Below, piece by piece: positions 6,126 to 8,094 of a stretch of DNA of 8,094 nt; the first letter of the stretch is position 1; each line of letters opens with the position of its first letter. The translations under genes and the position numbers were made by a program. The notes under the pieces are model-generated. The model saw only the letters and a list, made by a program, of their open reading frames with translations. It had not been told where the DNA came from and did no database searches. This DNA comes from Actinomyces viscosus (GTDB lineage Bacteria > Bacteroidota > Bacteroidia > Flavobacteriales_D > Crocinitomicaceae), in contig CALPVI020000064.1 of NCBI GenBank assembly GCA_943326975.2, forward strand, positions 1 to 8,094, read 5' to 3'.

Positions 6126-7019
6126 ATGAAATTAAAGAAATTAATTGTTTGTTTGTGTATAGGATTCTTTTCTATATCTGCGTTTGGTCAAATTCCAGCG
6201 TTTGATAAAATTGAGATGTTATATGCGCAACAACATTATAAGTTGGTTTATCGAAAAGCAAATAAGTTGTTAGATATACCAGATTATGATTTCTCTCTAT
6301 TACCAACTTATTATAAGAGTATCAGTTTGTTTCAATTAGTGCAAGATGAAAAGTATTTACAAAAACATTCGAACGCATTAGAGGAAGCAAAGCAATTGTT
6401 TTTGAAAGTAAAATCCTCGAATGATGGAAGAAAAATATTTTTAGCTCATTCTAATGAAGTGTCTTTTTTGAAAAGTGATTTGCTTTCATGGGCTGATGAG
6501 TTAAAACAAAATGGACATCTTCAAACATTTAATCAACTTCAATCTATTTTAAAAGAACTATTTGAGTCAGTTCCATCAGTGGATACTCAGGGAGAAATTC
6601 GAAATGCAATTGTAAAAGCATATAAAAAGACAGGCATTGTTCGTGATGATATTATCAATTTTGCACAAACCTTTATCGGAACACCTTATTTATGGTCAGG
6701 TACTGATGCTAATGGTTTTGATTGCAGTGGATTTACAAGTTTTGTATTAAATGAAGTAGGGATTGTAGTTCCAAGAAGAGCTATTGAACAACAAGAGAAA
6801 TCAATTTCAGTAAAAAGAGAAGATGCAAAAAAAGGCGATTTAATTTTTTTCGATAATGGTTCAGGAATATCACATGTTGGAATTGTTGTTTCTAATGAAG
6901 GAGAACCTCTTAAAATGATTCATTCAAGTTCTTCAAAAGGAGTAATAATTACTGAAATTGATCAGTCAGAATATTGGTTAAAAAGAATTCACTCAATTGG
7001 AACCTATATTGGGAATTAG
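6126..7019 (+). CDS. Exported NlpC/P60-family cell-wall hydrolase with N-terminal helical region
   Basis: This protein of 297 residues has a Sec signal peptide (about 1-21: lysines, hydrophobic core, then SAFG-Q). A mostly helical region (about 24-165) resembles degenerate TPR-like repeats and may mediate binding. The C-terminal NlpC/P60 papain-like domain (about 170-297) carries FIGTPYLWSGTDANGFDCSGF with nucleophile Cys200. KKGDLIFF (235-242), SHVGIVV with His250, and MIHSSSSKGV with the third polar residue His266 follow. This is the usual Cys-His-His arrangement of gamma-D-glutamyl-diamino acid endopeptidases that cut peptidoglycan stem peptides. The substrate is inferred from the family. 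The start is fixed by an in-frame TGA at 6084-6086 with no other ATG before 6126. The gene ends tail-to-tail with the next gene, overlapping it by 4 nt, and a run of eight T (7021-7028) follows the stop without a convincing hairpin. Confidence 0.93.
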   Translation: MKLKKLIVCLCIGFFSISAFGQIPAFDKIEMLYAQQHYKLVYRKANKLLDIPDYDFSLLPTYYKSISLFQLVQDEKYLQKHSNALEEAKQLFLKVKSSNDGRKIFLAHSNEVSFLKSDLLSWADELKQNGHLQTFNQLQSILKELFESVPSVDTQGEIRNAIVKAYKKTGIVRDDIINFAQTFIGTPYLWSGTDANGFDCSGFTSFVLNEVGIVVPRRAIEQQEKSISVKREDAKKGDLIFFDNGSGISHVGIVVSNEGEPLKMIHSSSSKGVIITEIDQSEYWLKRIHSIGTYIGN

Positions 7020-7525
7020 CTTTTTTTTGAACTAATTATTCCTCCTATTGTAATTGAACTCAATGCAATTAAAGTAATACTTCCAACTGAATATAAGAAC
7101 GTGTAATCTAATTTAAGTAATGTGCTTAAAATCAAAAAGGTTGATCCTATTCTATAGATCCATTTAAAAAAAACGTTTTCATAAAATTTAGTTGTTTCTA
7201 ATTTTGAATCGAGAGCAGAAAACAACAAAAGTAAAATTAGTGAAATTTGAATGTTCCATATGTGAATCAATAATTCACTTTGAAAGAATGTTATTATAAA
7301 ACTTATGAAGGTTAAATAACCGATTGAAATTAAAATACTTTTAATTGAATTAGTACTTTTTTCTACTATTGATATCGAAGCAAATAAAGCTATTGATGAA
7401 ATTGAACTAAAAAGCAATTGAAAAGTAGTAATCAAGTTTGAATCAGTAAATAAATACAAGAAGATTCCCGTTAAGAGAGATGCTAACGATAAGAATAAAA
7501 ATACTATATTTATTTTATTTAACAT
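7016..7525 (-). CDS. Unrecognised multi-span membrane protein
   Basis: This 169-residue, very hydrophobic protein has about six predicted spans at residues 7-27, 33-53, 64-82, 88-106, 119-137 and 142-163. Short polar loops separate them; the most charged (about 107-117, DSKLETTKFYE) sits between spans four and five. The tail is SSKKS. Lysines near the N-terminus and at the C-terminus would put both ends in the cytoplasm if there are six spans. I see no catalytic or transport motif and cannot name a family. It is rich in Ile, Leu, Ser and Phe. A perfect -7 box lies just upstream of the start, so it may be transcribed separately from the arginase-family gene 59 nt upstream. Its TAA overlaps the TAG of the convergent NlpC/P60 gene. 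Confidence 0.7.
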   Translation of the reverse strand: MLNKINIVFLFLSLASLLTGIFLYLFTDSNLITTFQLLFSSISSIALFASISIVEKSTNSIKSILISIGYLTFISFIITFFQSELLIHIWNIQISLILLLLFSALDSKLETTKFYENVFFKWIYRIGSTFLILSTLLKLDYTFLYSVGSITLIALSSITIGGIISSKKS

Positions 7526-7552
7526 AGTTTCAGTTTACGATGACGAAATAAT

Positions 7553-7560
7553 CAAATCTA
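7553..7560 (-). promoter_or_regulatory. Candidate -7 box (TAGATTTG) for the membrane protein gene
   Basis: On the minus strand this reads TAGATTTG, a full match to TAnnTTTG, placed to start transcription near 7546, about 20 nt before the ATG at 7525. No TTG -33 element is evident. The same bases form one arm of an imperfect inverted repeat (AAATCTA 7554-7560 with TAGATTT 7579-7585), which overlaps the stop of the upstream gene. That repeat has no T-tract and is a poor terminator. Confidence 0.35.
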
Positions 7561-7584
7561 GAAATAAAAAATATTATTTAGATT

Positions 7585-8094
7585 TTAATTGAAAGATCTT
7601 CTGTTTTTTTCTACAGCACAAACTAAATTCCAAAGGGCTCTTGCACCAACGTTTGCATCCCAATCACCTTCGTTACCTGGAGAGACTTCATTTAGATCAA
7701 AACCGACAATTTTTTTACCAGATTCAACTAATTTAAAGAATAAGTAATTGATTTCTTCTAATTTAAATCCACCAGCTACAGGCGTTCCTGTATTTGGACA
7801 TAACTCAGGCATTAAGCCATCAATATCAAATGAAATATATACGTTATTAGGTAAGTCGGATATTATTTTTTCGACTTGTTGTAACCAAGTTGTACCTTCA
7901 AATTGCGCTTCTTTGATTGCCCAATCAAAATAAGTAGCAACTCTACCATTACTATTTTGAATTAATTCAATTTCAGAATTAGCAACATCTCTAATGCCTA
8001 CTTGAACTAATTTTGTTAGATTTTCGCATTTTTCCAATGCATTATACATTATACTTGCATGTGATTGTTCAAATCCTTCGTAAGCGTTTCTTAA
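7585..8094 (-). CDS. Arginase/agmatinase-family (ureohydrolase) enzyme, C-terminal 169 residues (5' end outside window)
   Basis: The frame is open to the window edge, so the ATG at 8049 is internal. The 15 codons before it, including AYEGFEQSHASI, continue the family pattern. Ureohydrolases use a two-manganese centre to hydrolyse guanidino compounds such as arginine, agmatine or formiminoglutamate. Visible signatures are VQVGIRD, then YISFDIDGL with both metal-binding aspartates (codons 7827-7825 and 7821-7819), CPNTGTPVAGGF, and GFDLNEVSP with the conserved Glu (7689-7687). A WDANVGARALWNL helix follows near the end. The N-terminal GGDH and DAHxD metal motifs lie outside the window. The usual DGLDP reads DGLMP here (Met codon 7812-7810). 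The substrate cannot be decided from this fragment. The gene may continue into the membrane-protein gene 59 nt downstream, or that gene may have its own promoter. Confidence 0.92.
   Translation of the reverse strand, partial: LRNAYEGFEQSHASIMYNALEKCENLTKLVQVGIRDVANSEIELIQNSNGRVATYFDWAIKEAQFEGTTWLQQVEKIISDLPNNVYISFDIDGLMPELCPNTGTPVAGGFKLEEINYLFFKLVESGKKIVGFDLNEVSPGNEGDWDANVGARALWNLVCAVEKNRRSFN

Noticed and set aside
7554..7585. AAATCTA...TAGATTT inverted repeat as terminator of the ureohydrolase gene
   Set aside because: The stem is AT-rich with a long loop, lacks a downstream T-run, and one arm is better explained as a -7 promoter box.
7748..7933. 61-codon plus-strand open frame
   Set aside because: It is antisense to the conserved FDIDGL/TGTP region of the ureohydrolase gene and mirrors its codons.
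8047..8049. ATG as start of the ureohydrolase gene
   Set aside because: The frame stays open upstream to the window edge and encodes family-like residues (AYEGFEQSHASI), so this Met is internal and the gene is cut by the window.

Overview
The window is AT-rich chromosomal DNA from a member of the Bacteroidota, most probably a flavobacterium-like species (order Flavobacteriales). The reasons are strong use of TTA, AAA and GAA codons, starts without Shine-Dalgarno sequences but with A-rich leaders, promoter-like TAnnTTTG boxes, and the gene families present (a short CarB of the MGS-less type, a DUF1573 lipoprotein, a DUF4834-like small protein, an S41 carboxy-terminal protease). No mobile element, tRNA, rRNA or CRISPR array is visible. 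Most of the content is ordinary housekeeping and cell-envelope genes.

Layout. Positions 1-470 (minus strand) hold the N-terminal part of a rhomboid-family membrane protein, cut by the window edge. Its catalytic serine position reads threonine. A divergent intergenic region (471-683) carries a near-perfect Bacteroidota promoter for carB and a -7 box for the rhomboid gene. carB (684-3497) is followed after 2 nt by a 91-codon single-span membrane protein gene (3500-3775). That gene contains a strong UUCG-loop hairpin. A symmetrical terminator at 3790-3820 separates this unit from a convergent minus-strand pair: an S41 protease gene (5943-4345) followed by a DUF1573 lipoprotein gene (4319-3828).

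The divergent region 5944-6125 holds a perfect 8-bp inverted repeat and a 20-codon reading frame directly before an NlpC/P60 cell-wall hydrolase gene (6126-7019). The hydrolase gene ends tail-to-tail, with interlocked stop codons, against an unrecognised six-span membrane protein gene (7525-7016). Upstream of that, on the same strand, is the C-terminal part of an arginase/agmatinase-family metallohydrolase (8094-7585), cut by the window edge.

Working together. CarB supplies carbamoyl phosphate for pyrimidines and arginine; its glutaminase partner CarA is not in the window. The S41 protease, DUF1573 lipoprotein and NlpC/P60 enzyme all carry export signals and act in the envelope. The protease and lipoprotein are probably co-transcribed. 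I see no clear previously undescribed multi-gene system. The items most worth checking are the rhomboid active-site substitutions, the synonymous-codon-biased hairpin just after carB, and the small reading frame and palindrome before the NlpC/P60 gene.
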